NCBI GenBank assembly: GCA_903890595.1
Contig: CAITBU010000272.1
Coordinates: 1 to 31,452 of the forward strand
DNA: 31,452 nt
Direction of reading: 5' to 3'
Source: an uncultured Holophagaceae bacterium
GTDB lineage: Bacteria; Acidobacteriota; Holophagae; Holophagales; Holophagaceae
Shown: positions 7,809 to 14,835 of the stretch, one piece after another
How the letters are laid out: every line of letters begins with the position of its first letter
How positions within the stretch are numbered: the stretch's first letter is position 1
Notes under the pieces: model-generated
Seen by the model: the letters and a program-made list of their open reading frames with translations, nothing else
Databases searched by the model: none
What the model was told of the DNA's origin: nothing
Program-made: the position numbers and the translations under genes

Positions 7809-8725
7809 GCGGCACCGCCGGGGATGGCAGCCGTGAAGACATCCTCAAGGGTGGGCTCGATGACGCGGAGGCCGAGGCAGGGGATGCCCTCGCTGCGGAG
7901 GAGGGCCTCCACCCGCTGCTGTCCGGCTTCGGCTTCTTCCACCAGGATGTGCAGGCGGTCCCCGAAGAGGGCCACGGAGCCCAGGCCCGCCTCCCGGAGG
8001 CGCGTGGCAACCTGCCAGGGACCCTCACAGTGCAGCTCCAGGAGCGCACCCTGCAGGAGGCCCTTCACGCCGTCCACGGTGTCGCAGGCCAGCAGGCGCC
8101 CCTGGTGCAGGAGGCCAATGCGGTTGCAGCGCTCGGCCTCGTCCAGGTAGGCGGTGGAGACAAAGATGGTCACGCCCTCCCGCTGCAGTTGGTACAGGAT
8201 CCGCCAGAAGTCCCGCCGGGAGACGGGGTCCACGCCGTTGGTGGGCTCGTCCAGGAAGAGCACCCGCGGCGTGTGGATGAGGGCGCAGGCCAGGCCCAGC
8301 TTCTGCTTCATGCCGCCCGACAGGTTGCCCGCCTGGCGGCGCTGAAAGGGGGTGAGGTTGCTGAAGGCCAGGAGGCGCTCAACGCGCTCGCTGCGACCGG
8401 CCCGGGGCACCTCGTAGAGGTCCGCGTAGAAGGTGAGGTTCTCCAGCACCGTGAGGTCCGGGTAGAGCCCAAAGCGCTGGGCCATGTAGCCGATGCGGTC
8501 CTTGATGGCCTCGGCGTCCACCTGCACCGAGAGGCCGTCCACCCAGGCTTCGCCGGAGCTGGGCGCCAGGATGCCCGTGAGCAGCCGCATGGTGGTGGTC
8601 TTGCCCGCCCCGTCGGGGCCCACCAGGCCGAAGATCTCGCCCTCCTCCACGGCCAGGCTGAGGCCGTCCAGGGCGACCACGTCCCCGAAGCGGCGGCTCA
8701 GGGCCTGGGCCCGGACGGTCTGCAT
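7805..8725 (-). CDS. ABC transporter ATP-binding protein, equivalent to the N-terminal half of YbhF
   Basis: A 306-residue nucleotide-binding subunit starting at ATG 8725. The open frame runs upstream to 8995, but that part is out-of-frame reading inside the HlyD gene and begins with low-complexity Gly/Arg/Pro sequence. Walker A is GPDGAGKT (36-43), the Q-loop is in GYMAQRFGLYPDLTVLEN, the signature is a canonical LSGGMKQ (135-141), Walker B is VLFLDEP (155-161), followed by STAYLDEAERC, where the usual H-loop His is replaced by Ala-Tyr. The tail ends in EPTLEDVFTAAI. Its start codon overlaps the HlyD stop by one base (TGATG) and its stop overlaps the second ATPase by 4 bp. E. coli YbhF carries both ATPase domains in one chain; here they are two genes. 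Confidence 0.92.
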   Translation of the reverse strand: MQTVRAQALSRRFGDVVALDGLSLAVEEGEIFGLVGPDGAGKTTTMRLLTGILAPSSGEAWVDGLSVQVDAEAIKDRIGYMAQRFGLYPDLTVLENLTFYADLYEVPRAGRSERVERLLAFSNLTPFQRRQAGNLSGGMKQKLGLACALIHTPRVLFLDEPTNGVDPVSRRDFWRILYQLQREGVTIFVSTAYLDEAERCNRIGLLHQGRLLACDTVDGVKGLLQGALLELHCEGPWQVATRLREAGLGSVALFGDRLHILVEEAEAGQQRVEALLRSEGIPCLGLRVIEPTLEDVFTAAIPGGAA

Positions 8726-9705
8726 CAGCGCGCCGCCAGGGTGATCTCGGCATCCACAGGCATGCCTGGCTTGAGCTCCATGGCCGGGTTGGGAATGTCG
8801 ACCTTGATCCGGTACACCAGCTTTGTCCGCTCCTTGCGGGTCTGGACGGTCTTGGGGGTGAACTCGGCTTCGGAGGCGATGAAGGACACCCGGCCCTCGT
8901 AGCGCTTGCCCGGGTAGGTGTCCGAGGTCACGAAGACCTGCTGGCCCACCTTCACCCGGCCGAGGTCGGCCTCTTCCACATAGGCCCGCAGCCACACCTG
9001 GCCCAGGTTGGCCAGGGTCACCACGGCGGTGCCCGGGGCTACGTACTCCATGGCCTCCACATTTTTCGAGAGGATGACCCCCGCCACGGGGGCCGTGAGG
9101 GTGGCATAGCCCAGCTGAGTCTCGGCCAGGGCCAGGGCCTGCTGAGCCCCTTCAAGGCGGGCGCGGACCTGAGCAATGTCCTCCTTGCGGGGACCCTTCT
9201 TCACGAGGGCGTACTGCTGCTCCGTCTGGCGGGCCTTGCCCCGGGCCGCTTCGAAAGCAGCACGGGCTGCCTCGAAGTCCCGCACCGAGAGGATGCCCTT
9301 CTGGTAGAGGTCCCGGCTGCGGGCCTCGTCCGGCTCCAGGCGGCGGAGGTCGGCGCTGGCCTGCTCCAGGGCGGCCTTGGAGGCCTCGACCTCCTCGGGG
9401 CGCGAGCCCGCGAGGACCGCATCCAGCGCGGCCCGAGCGGTGCTGGCGTCGGCGCGGCGCATGGCCACCTGCTGCTCCAGGTCCCTGGCGTCCAGGCGGG
9501 CCAGCAGCTGGCCGACCTGGACGACCTGGCCTTCGTCCACGGGGCGCTCCAGGACCTTGCCCGCCACCCGGAAGCTGGCCCCCACGGAGATCACCTCGAT
9601 GTTGCCCGAGAGGTGGAGGCTGGACTCCACGCGGCTGCGGCAGGCGGTGGCCAGCAGGAGGGTGGCAGCGAGGGCAGTCAGGTGCATGGGGCTGGGACGG
9701 CGCAT
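8725..9705 (-). CDS. ybhG: HlyD-family periplasmic adaptor (YbhG-like), probable lipoprotein
   Basis: A 326-residue membrane fusion protein. It begins with a short signal ending in LLLATAC, which looks like a lipobox although Ala rather than Leu is at -3. This is followed by a barrel-sandwich half (LHLSGNIEVISVGASFRVAGKVLERPVDEGQVVQVGQLLARLD split around the hairpin), a coiled-coil hairpin at about 75-190, the second lipoyl half (LTAPVAGVILSKNVEAMEYVAPG) and a beta-barrel domain. Such adaptors link an inner-membrane transporter to an outer-membrane channel. No TolC-like gene is in the window. It is the second gene of the operon, with AAGGA before the ATG, overlapping the first ATPase by one base. 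Confidence 0.92.
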   Translation of the reverse strand: MRRPSPMHLTALAATLLLATACRSRVESSLHLSGNIEVISVGASFRVAGKVLERPVDEGQVVQVGQLLARLDARDLEQQVAMRRADASTARAALDAVLAGSRPEEVEASKAALEQASADLRRLEPDEARSRDLYQKGILSVRDFEAARAAFEAARGKARQTEQQYALVKKGPRKEDIAQVRARLEGAQQALALAETQLGYATLTAPVAGVILSKNVEAMEYVAPGTAVVTLANLGQVWLRAYVEEADLGRVKVGQQVFVTSDTYPGKRYEGRVSFIASEAEFTPKTVQTRKERTKLVYRIKVDIPNPAMELKPGMPVDAEITLAAR

Positions 9706-9715
9706 GGGAGTCCTT

Positions 9716-10399
9716 TCAGTCGCAGGGGGAGGGCAGGGGCGGCAGGGGCTGGCTCGGATCCAAGGCCACGCCCCGCCAGAAGATGTCCAGCCAGGCGCGC
9801 ATGCCGGTCATGACGGCTGCCTCTGGGGGCACGTCCATGAGGACGGGCAGCACCGTGGGGAGGACGTCCAGGATCTCCAGCTGCATCTTCGCCAGAAAGA
9901 ACGTGGCCAGCATGGGCTGGATCTCAGGGCGCACCTCGCCGCGGGCGATGCCCTGGGCGAAGACCTGGCTGATGCTGGCGGTGAGGGGGCGGATCTGGTC
10001 CGCCAGGAGGGGGCTGAGCCCCTCGGCTCCCCGCACGATCTCGCCCCGGATGAGGGCGCGCATGCCGGGATCGTCCTTCAGGTGGCGGTGGTAGATCAGC
10101 AGCACGTCCCACAGGCGCAGGGCGGTTGGCCTGGCATCGGCGGGATCGGCCAGCAGGTGCATGTCCGCCAGGACGGCGGGGAAGCGCCTCGCCAGGACAG
10201 CCTGGAAGAGGACCTCCTTGCTGGCGAAGTGGTAGTAGATCAGCGAGGGGTCACAGCCCGCCTTGCGGGCGATGGCGCGCAGGCTGGCCGCCTGGAGACC
10301 CTCCTGGGCGAAGACCGCCTGGGCGGCATCCAGTAGCTGCGAAGCAGCGATGCGGGACGGCTTGGGCCCGCGCGGCCGGGGGACAGGATGAAAGGGCAT
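9716..10399 (-). CDS. TetR-family transcriptional regulator (CecR-like)
   Basis: A 227-residue TetR repressor. The N-terminal helix-turn-helix is at about 18-62 (SQLLDAAQAVFAQEGLQAASLRAIARKAGCDPSLIYYHFASKEVLFQAVLA), a typical TetR signature; the C-terminal ligand domain resembles the CecR/YbiH group. The ATG at 10399 follows AGGAG. It is the first gene of the exporter operon and reads through all five transport genes with gaps of at most 13 bp, as cecR precedes ybhGFSR in E. coli. A palindrome overlapping the promoter and transcription start just upstream implies negative autoregulation of the whole operon. The inducer is unknown. Confidence 0.93.
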   Translation of the reverse strand: MPFHPVPRPRGPKPSRIAASQLLDAAQAVFAQEGLQAASLRAIARKAGCDPSLIYYHFASKEVLFQAVLARRFPAVLADMHLLADPADARPTALRLWDVLLIYHRHLKDDPGMRALIRGEIVRGAEGLSPLLADQIRPLTASISQVFAQGIARGEVRPEIQPMLATFFLAKMQLEILDVLPTVLPVLMDVPPEAAVMTGMRAWLDIFWRGVALDPSQPLPPLPSPCD

Positions 10400-10409
10400 G
10401 GGCTCCTAT

Positions 10410-10425
10410 TTCAACAGGTGTTGAA
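10410..10425. promoter_or_regulatory. TetR-type operator of the exporter operon
   Basis: TTCAACA-GG-TGTTGAA is a perfect inverted repeat with 7-bp arms, placed between the proposed -10 and the AGGAG of the TetR gene on the minus strand. Its size and position are typical of TetR autoregulatory operators. Binding by the adjacent regulator is inferred. Confidence 0.7.
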
Positions 10426-10453
10426 TAATGGGGCTAAGAGGACTCCAGGGCAA
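10425..10453 (-). promoter_or_regulatory. Candidate promoter of the TetR/HlyD/ABC operon
   Basis: Read on the minus strand, TTGCCC (10453-10448), a 17-bp spacer and CATTAT (10430-10425) each match 4/6 of the sigma-70 consensus. The -10 abuts the operator palindrome, so a bound repressor would cover the start site. Confidence 0.5.
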
Positions 10454-10503
10454 GGGGTTCTCAGCCCAAACTCACGCAAGGAATAACCCTGGTCCTTTTT
10501 CAG

Positions 10504-10542
10504 ACGCAGAAAGCCCCGGAGGTTATCCGGGGCTTTCTGCGT
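10504..10542. terminator. Strong hairpin, probable terminator after rpoZ
   Basis: Perfect 17-bp arms (ACGCAGAAAGCCCCGGA and its complement) surround a 5-nt loop 24 bp past the rpoZ stop. The stem ends in an A/T-rich AAAG/CTTT section, so in either direction the 3' arm carries CUUUCU. A run of T lies on the other flank at 10495-10500. It separates rpoZ from the TetR operon start. Confidence 0.7.
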
Positions 10543-10565
10543 GTTGCAGGAACTGCAGGCGGGGA

Positions 10566-10850
10566 CTACTCGCCGGAGATGGGCACCACGATGGTCTCTT
10601 CGAGGGGGGCGATTTCCGCCTCCTCGAAAGCAATGCGGTTCTCTTCGACCTCAGCCATGGCCACCTGGCCCCAGAAGGAGGCCAGCTTGGGCGCATCCTG
10701 GGCCTGGCCGTGCTTGTTCACGGGAACCACCACCTCGACCTTGGGGAAGGCGCCGCGCTGCAGCTGCTCGCAACGCTTGCCGGCCACGACGACGAAGCGG
10801 TACTTGTTGGCAATCTCATCAGGGACACGGACGATGGTGCGCTGGGTCAT
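10566..10850 (-). CDS. rpoZ: DNA-directed RNA polymerase omega subunit
   Basis: A 94-residue protein. The N-terminal half (VRVPDEIANKYRFVVVAGKRCEQLQRGAFPKV) matches the conserved omega region in which NKY-x8-KR-x3-L is the family mark; omega stabilises the beta' subunit and assists core assembly. The second half is acidic and variable, ending in IAPLEETIVVPISGE. I start it at ATG 10850, which has GGAG 6 bp upstream; the frame stays open further upstream but without a ribosome site. It is divergent from coaBC, and rpoZ next to coaBC is a widespread conserved pair, which supports the call. A Cys replaces the usual Ala in the KRA motif. Confidence 0.85.
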   Translation of the reverse strand: MTQRTIVRVPDEIANKYRFVVVAGKRCEQLQRGAFPKVEVVVPVNKHGQAQDAPKLASFWGQVAMAEVEENRIAFEEAEIAPLEETIVVPISGE

Positions 10851-10869
10851 GGGTCGCTCCGAATCGCCA

Positions 10870-10898
10870 AGCATAACACCCAATGGCTCAAGGAACAA
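10870..10898 (-). promoter_or_regulatory. Candidate promoter of rpoZ
   Basis: On the minus strand TTGTTC (10898-10893), a 17-bp spacer and TATGCT (10875-10870) stand 20 bp ahead of the rpoZ ATG. The -10 matches TATAAT at 4/6, the -35 only at 3/6. The same TATGCT hexamer recurs before other genes in the window. Confidence 0.4.
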
Positions 10899-10935
10899 TG
10901 CCTCTGAGGTAGGATGAGGGCCCGGAGTCCTTGAG

Positions 10936-12138
10936 ATGCAGATCCTCCTCGGCATCACCGGCGGCGTGGCCGCCTACAAATCCGCCGACCTGGCGCGCCT
11001 GCTGGTCCACCAGGGCCACCGGGTGCGGTGCGTCCTGACGGAGGCGGGGGCCCGCTTCATCACTCCCCTCACCCTCAGCAGCCTGACGGGGGAGCCCTGC
11101 TATGGTGCCAACCCGGACCTGGGGGAGTGGCGCGCTCAGCCCGTGGTGGAACACATCGACTTGGCCCGGTGGGCGGACCTGGTGGTGGTGGCCCCCGCGA
11201 CGGCCGACATGCTGGGCAAGGCCGCCAACGGCCTGGCCCCTGACCTGCTGAGCACCGTCCTGCTGGCGACCCGGGCCCCCATCCTCTGGGCTCCCGCCAT
11301 GAACACCGGCATGTGGGAGCACCCCGCCGTGCAGGCCAACCTGGCCCGCCTCCGCAGCTTCGGCCATGGGGTGGTGGAGCCCGGCGCGGGCCTGCTGGCC
11401 TGTGGTGAGGAAGGAGCCGGCAAGCTGGCCGACATCGCCGTCATCGCAGATGCGATCCAGTGCCACGGCAGCCCCCGCCTCCCAGGCCTGACCGGGCAGC
11501 GGGTCCTGATCACCGCCGGCCCCACCCGGGAAGACCTCGATCCCGTTCGCACCCTCACCAACCGCAGCACCGGTGCCATGGGCGTCGAGCTGGCCCGGGC
11601 CTTCCGGGATGCAGGGGCTGCCGTCACCTTGGTCCTCGGCGGCGACCTGGCAGCACCCTGGGGCGTGGAGGCCCTGCGGGTGCGCAGTGCCCAGGAGATG
11701 CTTGCTGCCTGCCAGGCCCAGTGGGGGTTGGCCGACGGCCTGGTGGCCGCTGCCGCCGTCGCCGATCAGCGCCCCGAGGCCACCTTGCCCGAAAAGGCGA
11801 AGAAGACCGCTGGCCCTGAGCAGCTGGTGCTGGTGCGCACGCCGGACATCCTGGCCACCCTGGCCGCCGCCCGCCGCCCGGGTCAGTGGACCATCGGCTT
11901 TGCCGCCGAGAGCGAGCGCCACCTGGAGCACGCCGCCGCCAAGCTCCGCAGCAAGGGCCTGGACGCCATCCTGGTGAACGACGTCCAGGCGGGCCGCGCC
12001 TTCGGAGCCCAGGCCAACACCCTCACTCCGCTAACGGCGGCCGGCCCTCAGACACCCCTCGGACCCCTGCCCAAAGATCAGCTCGCCCGGGCCGTGGCCC
12101 AGTGGTGGGCCCAGCAGCTGGCGACGCGCCAGGCCTGA
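10936..12138 (+). CDS. coaBC: Bifunctional phosphopantothenoylcysteine decarboxylase / phosphopantothenate-cysteine ligase
   Basis: A 400-residue fusion that makes 4'-phosphopantetheine for coenzyme A: CoaB joins cysteine to 4'-phosphopantothenate and CoaC decarboxylates the product using FMN. The CoaC half (1-180) shows ITGGVAAYKS, the catalytic His73 in VEHIDLARWAD, the FMN motif APATADMLGKAANGLAPDLL, the substrate-binding PAMN (120-123) and the active-site Cys156 in GLLACGEEGAGKLAD. The CoaB half (from about 187) shows VLITAGPTRED, NRSTGAMG, VAAAAVAD and the Lys-rich KAKK loop, then IGFAAES. Length is normal. It is divergent from rpoZ with an 85-bp gap and ends 6 bp before the lipoprotein gene on the other strand. 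Confidence 0.97.
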   Translation: MQILLGITGGVAAYKSADLARLLVHQGHRVRCVLTEAGARFITPLTLSSLTGEPCYGANPDLGEWRAQPVVEHIDLARWADLVVVAPATADMLGKAANGLAPDLLSTVLLATRAPILWAPAMNTGMWEHPAVQANLARLRSFGHGVVEPGAGLLACGEEGAGKLADIAVIADAIQCHGSPRLPGLTGQRVLITAGPTREDLDPVRTLTNRSTGAMGVELARAFRDAGAAVTLVLGGDLAAPWGVEALRVRSAQEMLAACQAQWGLADGLVAAAAVADQRPEATLPEKAKKTAGPEQLVLVRTPDILATLAAARRPGQWTIGFAAESERHLEHAAAKLRSKGLDAILVNDVQAGRAFGAQANTLTPLTAAGPQTPLGPLPKDQLARAVAQWWAQQLATRQA

Positions 12139-12144
12139 GGCGAC

Positions 12145-12588
12145 CTAGAGCCCCGGGTCCATCCAGGCCAGAACCTCGCTGGGGTTGCCCGGCACATTGC
12201 CCAGCCGCACGGCCACCAGGACAATCCAGCCCTGGGGGCGCTGGACCGACTTTAGGTCCATGAGCAGGGTCTCGCCGGGGCCCGGCAGGTCCGGTCGCCG
12301 ACGCTCCAGCACCACTTCGCCCCGGCTGAAGACCTCTTCTGGCGTGGGCCGCGTGAGCCCCAGGGGCACGTGCAGCACCCGCACCCCGTCAATGCCAGCC
12401 AGGGGGTTGCCCATCATGTCGGCGGTGGGCAGGGTCAGGCGAACTTGGCGCAGACCTTCCATGCGGACGTCCATGGGGCGGGCGGCGGCCCGGGGCCTCG
12501 GCACGGGATCACCCTTGCGGCCGCAGTGGAGTACCCCGAACGAGATAGTGAAGACAAGGAGGTGGTTTGCTAGTCTGGAGGGACGCAT
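12145..12588 (-). CDS. Small lipoprotein with LptM-like N-terminus
   Basis: A 147-residue protein. Residues 1-22 form a hydrophobic export signal ending at C22 in FGVLHCGRKGDPVPRPRA. The CG-K/R-KGD-P pattern right after the Cys is typical of small outer-membrane lipoproteins of the LptM/YifL type, though His at -1 of the lipobox is unusual. The remaining 110 residues (VRLTLPTADMMGNPLAGIDGVRVLHV and WIVLVAVRLGNVPGNPSEVLAWMDPGL) look like a beta-rich, fibronectin-type fold. It converges on coaBC and is divergent from the biotin carboxylase gene, so its promoter shares the 34-bp gap at 12589-12622. The function is not recognised; a cell-envelope role is inferred. Confidence 0.7.
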   Translation of the reverse strand: MRPSRLANHLLVFTISFGVLHCGRKGDPVPRPRAAARPMDVRMEGLRQVRLTLPTADMMGNPLAGIDGVRVLHVPLGLTRPTPEEVFSRGEVVLERRRPDLPGPGETLLMDLKSVQRPQGWIVLVAVRLGNVPGNPSEVLAWMDPGL

Positions 12589-12622
12589 CGCACTCCATCA
12601 TGCCCGAATCCGAGGTTTCCCT

Positions 12623-14116
12623 ATGCCCGTTACCAAAGTACTGATCGCAAATCGCGGCGAGATCGCCTGCCGGGTCATCCGTACCTGCCGGGAGATGGGG
12701 ATACCCACCGTGGCTGTCTTTTCTGAAGTGGACCGCGGTGCCCTCCACGTGCGCATGGCGGACGAAGCCTACTGCATCGGACCCGCTCCGGCGCGGGAGA
12801 GCTACCTGGTCCTGGACAAGATCATCGACGTCTGTCGCCGCAGTGGAGCGGACGCTGTGCACCCGGGCTACGGCTTTCTTTCAGAGAACGCCGGGGCCGC
12901 CCGGGCCTTCGCCGCCGCGGGCATCACCTTCATTGGACCCCGCCCCGAGTCCATCGAGAGCATGGGCTCCAAGACGGCCGCTCGGGTGGTGGCCATCGAG
13001 GCCGGCTGTCCTGTGGTGCCGGGCATCCAGGAGACCATGGCCGAGGAGGCCCTGCTGGAAGCTTCCCTGAAGATCGGCTTCCCCGTGATGCTCAAGGCCG
13101 CCATGGGTGGCGGCGGCAAGGGCATGCGCCTGGTGCACAACCCCGAGGAGTTCACCTCGGCCCTGGCGCGGGCCCGGGGCGAGGCCCTGTCTTCCTTCGG
13201 CGATGACAGCGTCTACGTCGAGAAGGCCATCGTCCAGCCCCGCCACATCGAGATCCAGATCTTCGGCGACACCCACGGCAACCACGTCTACCTGCATGAG
13301 CGGGAGTGCTCCGTGCAGCGGCGCCACCAGAAGGTGATCGAGGAGGCCCCCAGCCCCCACGTGACCCCCGAGATGCGCAAGGCCATGGGCGAGGCGGCCC
13401 TCAAGGTGGCCAAGGCGGTGAACTATGTGGGCGCAGGGACCGTGGAGTTCCTGGCGGACATCCACCGCAACTTCTACTTCCTGGAGCTGAACACCCGCCT
13501 GCAGGTGGAGCACCCGGTGACCGAGTGGATCACGGGCCTGGATCTGGTGAAGTGGCAGATCCTGGTGGCCCGGGGCGAGAAGCTGCCCATGACCCAAGAA
13601 GAGATCCCCCTCAATGGCTGGTCCATCGAGTGCCGCGTCTACGCTGAGGACCCGGACCAGAACTTCATGCCCAGCCCCGGCAAGATTACCTTCCTGCGTA
13701 CCCCCAGTGGCCGGAACGTGCGCGACGACGGCGGGGTCTACGAGGGCGCCGAGGTGCCCATGTTCTACGACCCCATGATCAGCAAGCTGAGCACCTGGGG
13801 GCCCACCCGCATCGAGGCCATCGAGCGCATGCGCGCCGCCCTGGGCGAGTACCGCATCGGTGGCATCCGCCACAACATCGCCTTCCACGAGGCCCTGATG
13901 GAGCACCCCCCGTTCCGGGAGGGCGCCCTCCATACGGGCATGCTGGATCAGCCTTTCTGGAAGAAGACGGAGCAGGGTCCCGACCTGAAGTTCGCGGTCG
14001 CGGCAGCCCTCCTCCATGAGCTCGAGAACGAGCAGCGCCGGGCCGCCCAGCCCACCACCTCCGGCGAAGGCCAGCCGGATGCGTGGAAGCACTGGGGCCG
14101 GTTCAACCGCTTGTAG
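12623..14116 (+). CDS. accC: Biotin carboxylase subunit of an acyl-CoA or pyruvate-type carboxylase
   Basis: A 497-residue ATP-grasp enzyme that carboxylates biotin with bicarbonate and ATP. It starts at VLIANRGEIACRVIRTCREMGI; further motifs are HPGYGFLSENAGAARAF, the ATP-binding loop KAAMGGGGKGMRLV, the catalytic HRECSVQRRHQKVIEEAPS-like HERECSVQRRHQKVIEE, and FLELNTRLQVEHPVTEWITGLDLVKWQ. The ATG at 12623 has GAGG 7 bp upstream; the open frame extends to 12185, but that segment is antisense to the lipoprotein gene. The last 45 residues extend past a plain AccC and end in WKHWGRFNRL, as seen in biotin carboxylases of propionyl-CoA/acyl-CoA carboxylases. The carrier-protein gene follows after 10 bp. 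No carboxyltransferase is in the window. Confidence 0.94.
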   Translation: MPVTKVLIANRGEIACRVIRTCREMGIPTVAVFSEVDRGALHVRMADEAYCIGPAPARESYLVLDKIIDVCRRSGADAVHPGYGFLSENAGAARAFAAAGITFIGPRPESIESMGSKTAARVVAIEAGCPVVPGIQETMAEEALLEASLKIGFPVMLKAAMGGGGKGMRLVHNPEEFTSALARARGEALSSFGDDSVYVEKAIVQPRHIEIQIFGDTHGNHVYLHERECSVQRRHQKVIEEAPSPHVTPEMRKAMGEAALKVAKAVNYVGAGTVEFLADIHRNFYFLELNTRLQVEHPVTEWITGLDLVKWQILVARGEKLPMTQEEIPLNGWSIECRVYAEDPDQNFMPSPGKITFLRTPSGRNVRDDGGVYEGAEVPMFYDPMISKLSTWGPTRIEAIERMRAALGEYRIGGIRHNIAFHEALMEHPPFREGALHTGMLDQPFWKKTEQGPDLKFAVAAALLHELENEQRRAAQPTTSGEGQPDAWKHWGRFNRL

Positions 14117-14126
14117 GAGGCGCGAT

Positions 14127-14651
14127 ATGAAACGCACACTGATCGTCGGCAAGGACTCCCTGGACGTGGAGCTGATCCACCTGGATGGCACCACCACCCT
14201 GGTGTGGGAGGGCGAGAGCCACTCCGTCGACATCCAGGAGATGGAATCCGGCTGCTACTCCATCCTCATGGACGGCCGCTCCGTGGAGGTCCGCCTGGAC
14301 GCAGCCCGCTCGGCGGATCCCGAGACCCATGCCTACCGCGCCATGCTCTACGACGGGGCCTATGAGTTCGGTCTGGTGGATCCCCGCCGGGCCCTGCTGG
14401 GGGCCTCCGGCGCCGGCGGTGCCAGCGGTGGCATCCTGGCTTCCCCCATGCCCGGCAAGGTCGTCAAGCTGCTGGTGGCCCAGGGCGAAGCCGTCCAGGA
14501 AGGCCAGACCCTCGTCGTCATGGAAGCCATGAAGATGCAGAATGAGCTGAAGTCCAAGCTCACTGGAACCGTGGCCACCATCCACGTCCAAGAGGGCGCC
14601 ACCGTCGAGACCGGCTCACCCCTCATCACCGTCGTGGCGCCCGAGGCCTAA
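14127..14651 (+). CDS. accB: Biotin carboxyl carrier protein
   Basis: A 174-residue protein with a 90-residue N-terminal region (beta-rich, SHSVDIQEMESGCYSILMDG) resembling the BT or carrier linker domain of acyl-CoA carboxylase alpha chains, a Gly/Ala linker (92-103) and a C-terminal biotinyl domain from about 104. The biotin attachment motif is EAMKM with K136, 38 residues before the end as usual, preceded by the conserved SPMPGKVVKLLVAQGEAVQEGQ. The ATG has TAGGAGG upstream. With the preceding biotin carboxylase it makes the first half-reaction of a biotin carboxylase complex; the acceptor is unknown. The last 35 codons have a decayed duplicate just downstream at 14693-14790. Confidence 0.92.
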   Translation: MKRTLIVGKDSLDVELIHLDGTTTLVWEGESHSVDIQEMESGCYSILMDGRSVEVRLDAARSADPETHAYRAMLYDGAYEFGLVDPRRALLGASGAGGASGGILASPMPGKVVKLLVAQGEAVQEGQTLVVMEAMKMQNELKSKLTGTVATIHVQEGATVETGSPLITVVAPEA

Positions 14652-14659
14652 TTGCGAGG

Positions 14660-14688
14660 TCTCGGTATCGCCGCAGGCGATACCGAGA
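14660..14688. terminator. 13-bp perfect hairpin after the BCCP gene
   Basis: TCTCGGTATCGCC, loop GCA, and its exact complement lie 8 bp past the BCCP stop. There is no T run after it, so termination would be Rho-independent only weakly, or the stem may act as a 3' mRNA stabiliser. It marks the junction between the live gene and the fossil copy that starts 5 bp later. Confidence 0.5.
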
Positions 14689-14692
14689 GGTT

Positions 14693-14790
14693 GGGCAGAA
14701 CGACCTGAGGACCACCACCGCTGGTACCGTGGCGACCGCGCACGTCTAGGAGGGGCGTCGCCCTGGAGACGGGGTGCTCCTTCCCTGGCC
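14693..14790 (+). pseudogene. Decayed duplicate of the 3' end of the BCCP gene
   Basis: The stretch from CAG at 14696 aligns without gaps to the BCCP codons from Q138 onward: it reads QNDLRTTTAGTVATAHV-stop-EG against the live QNELKSKLTGTVATIHVQEG. I count 41 of 57 identical bases over the first 19 codons. An in-frame TAG (14746-14748) replaces the Gln codon, and one extra G after it shifts the frame; in the shifted frame the copy continues as VALETG against the live ATVETG. Similarity fades near 14790. The copy lacks the biotin-Lys codon, so it is a non-functional remnant. It could be left from a tandem duplication, from recombination with a paralogue, or from an element that once replaced the gene end. 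Confidence 0.8.
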
Positions 14791-14796
14791 GGAGCC

Positions 14797-14826
14797 TCGC
14801 CCTAACTGCGGGCTCGCCTAGGGCGA
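14797..14826. repeat. 8-bp inverted repeat with 14-nt loop
   Basis: TCGCCCTA at 14797-14804 and TAGGGCGA at 14819-14826 are exact complements, at the border between the GC-rich fossil BCCP segment and the AT-rich island. No T tract follows. It may be a weak transcription stop; nothing else is evident. Confidence 0.35.
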
Positions 14827-14835
14827 CGTTTGGGG

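Noticed and set aside
8726..8995. N-terminal extension of the first ABC ATPase
   Set aside because: It is the HlyD gene read in another frame; the ABC domain starts at ATG 8725.
12185..12622. N-terminal extension of the biotin carboxylase
   Set aside because: This stretch is antisense to the lipoprotein gene and has low-complexity Arg/Ser/Pro content; the conserved domain starts directly at ATG 12623.
12881..14233. Long minus-strand ORF opposite the biotin carboxylase gene
   Set aside because: Composition (Gly/His/Leu/Val-rich, no motifs) is typical of an antisense shadow in GC-rich DNA.
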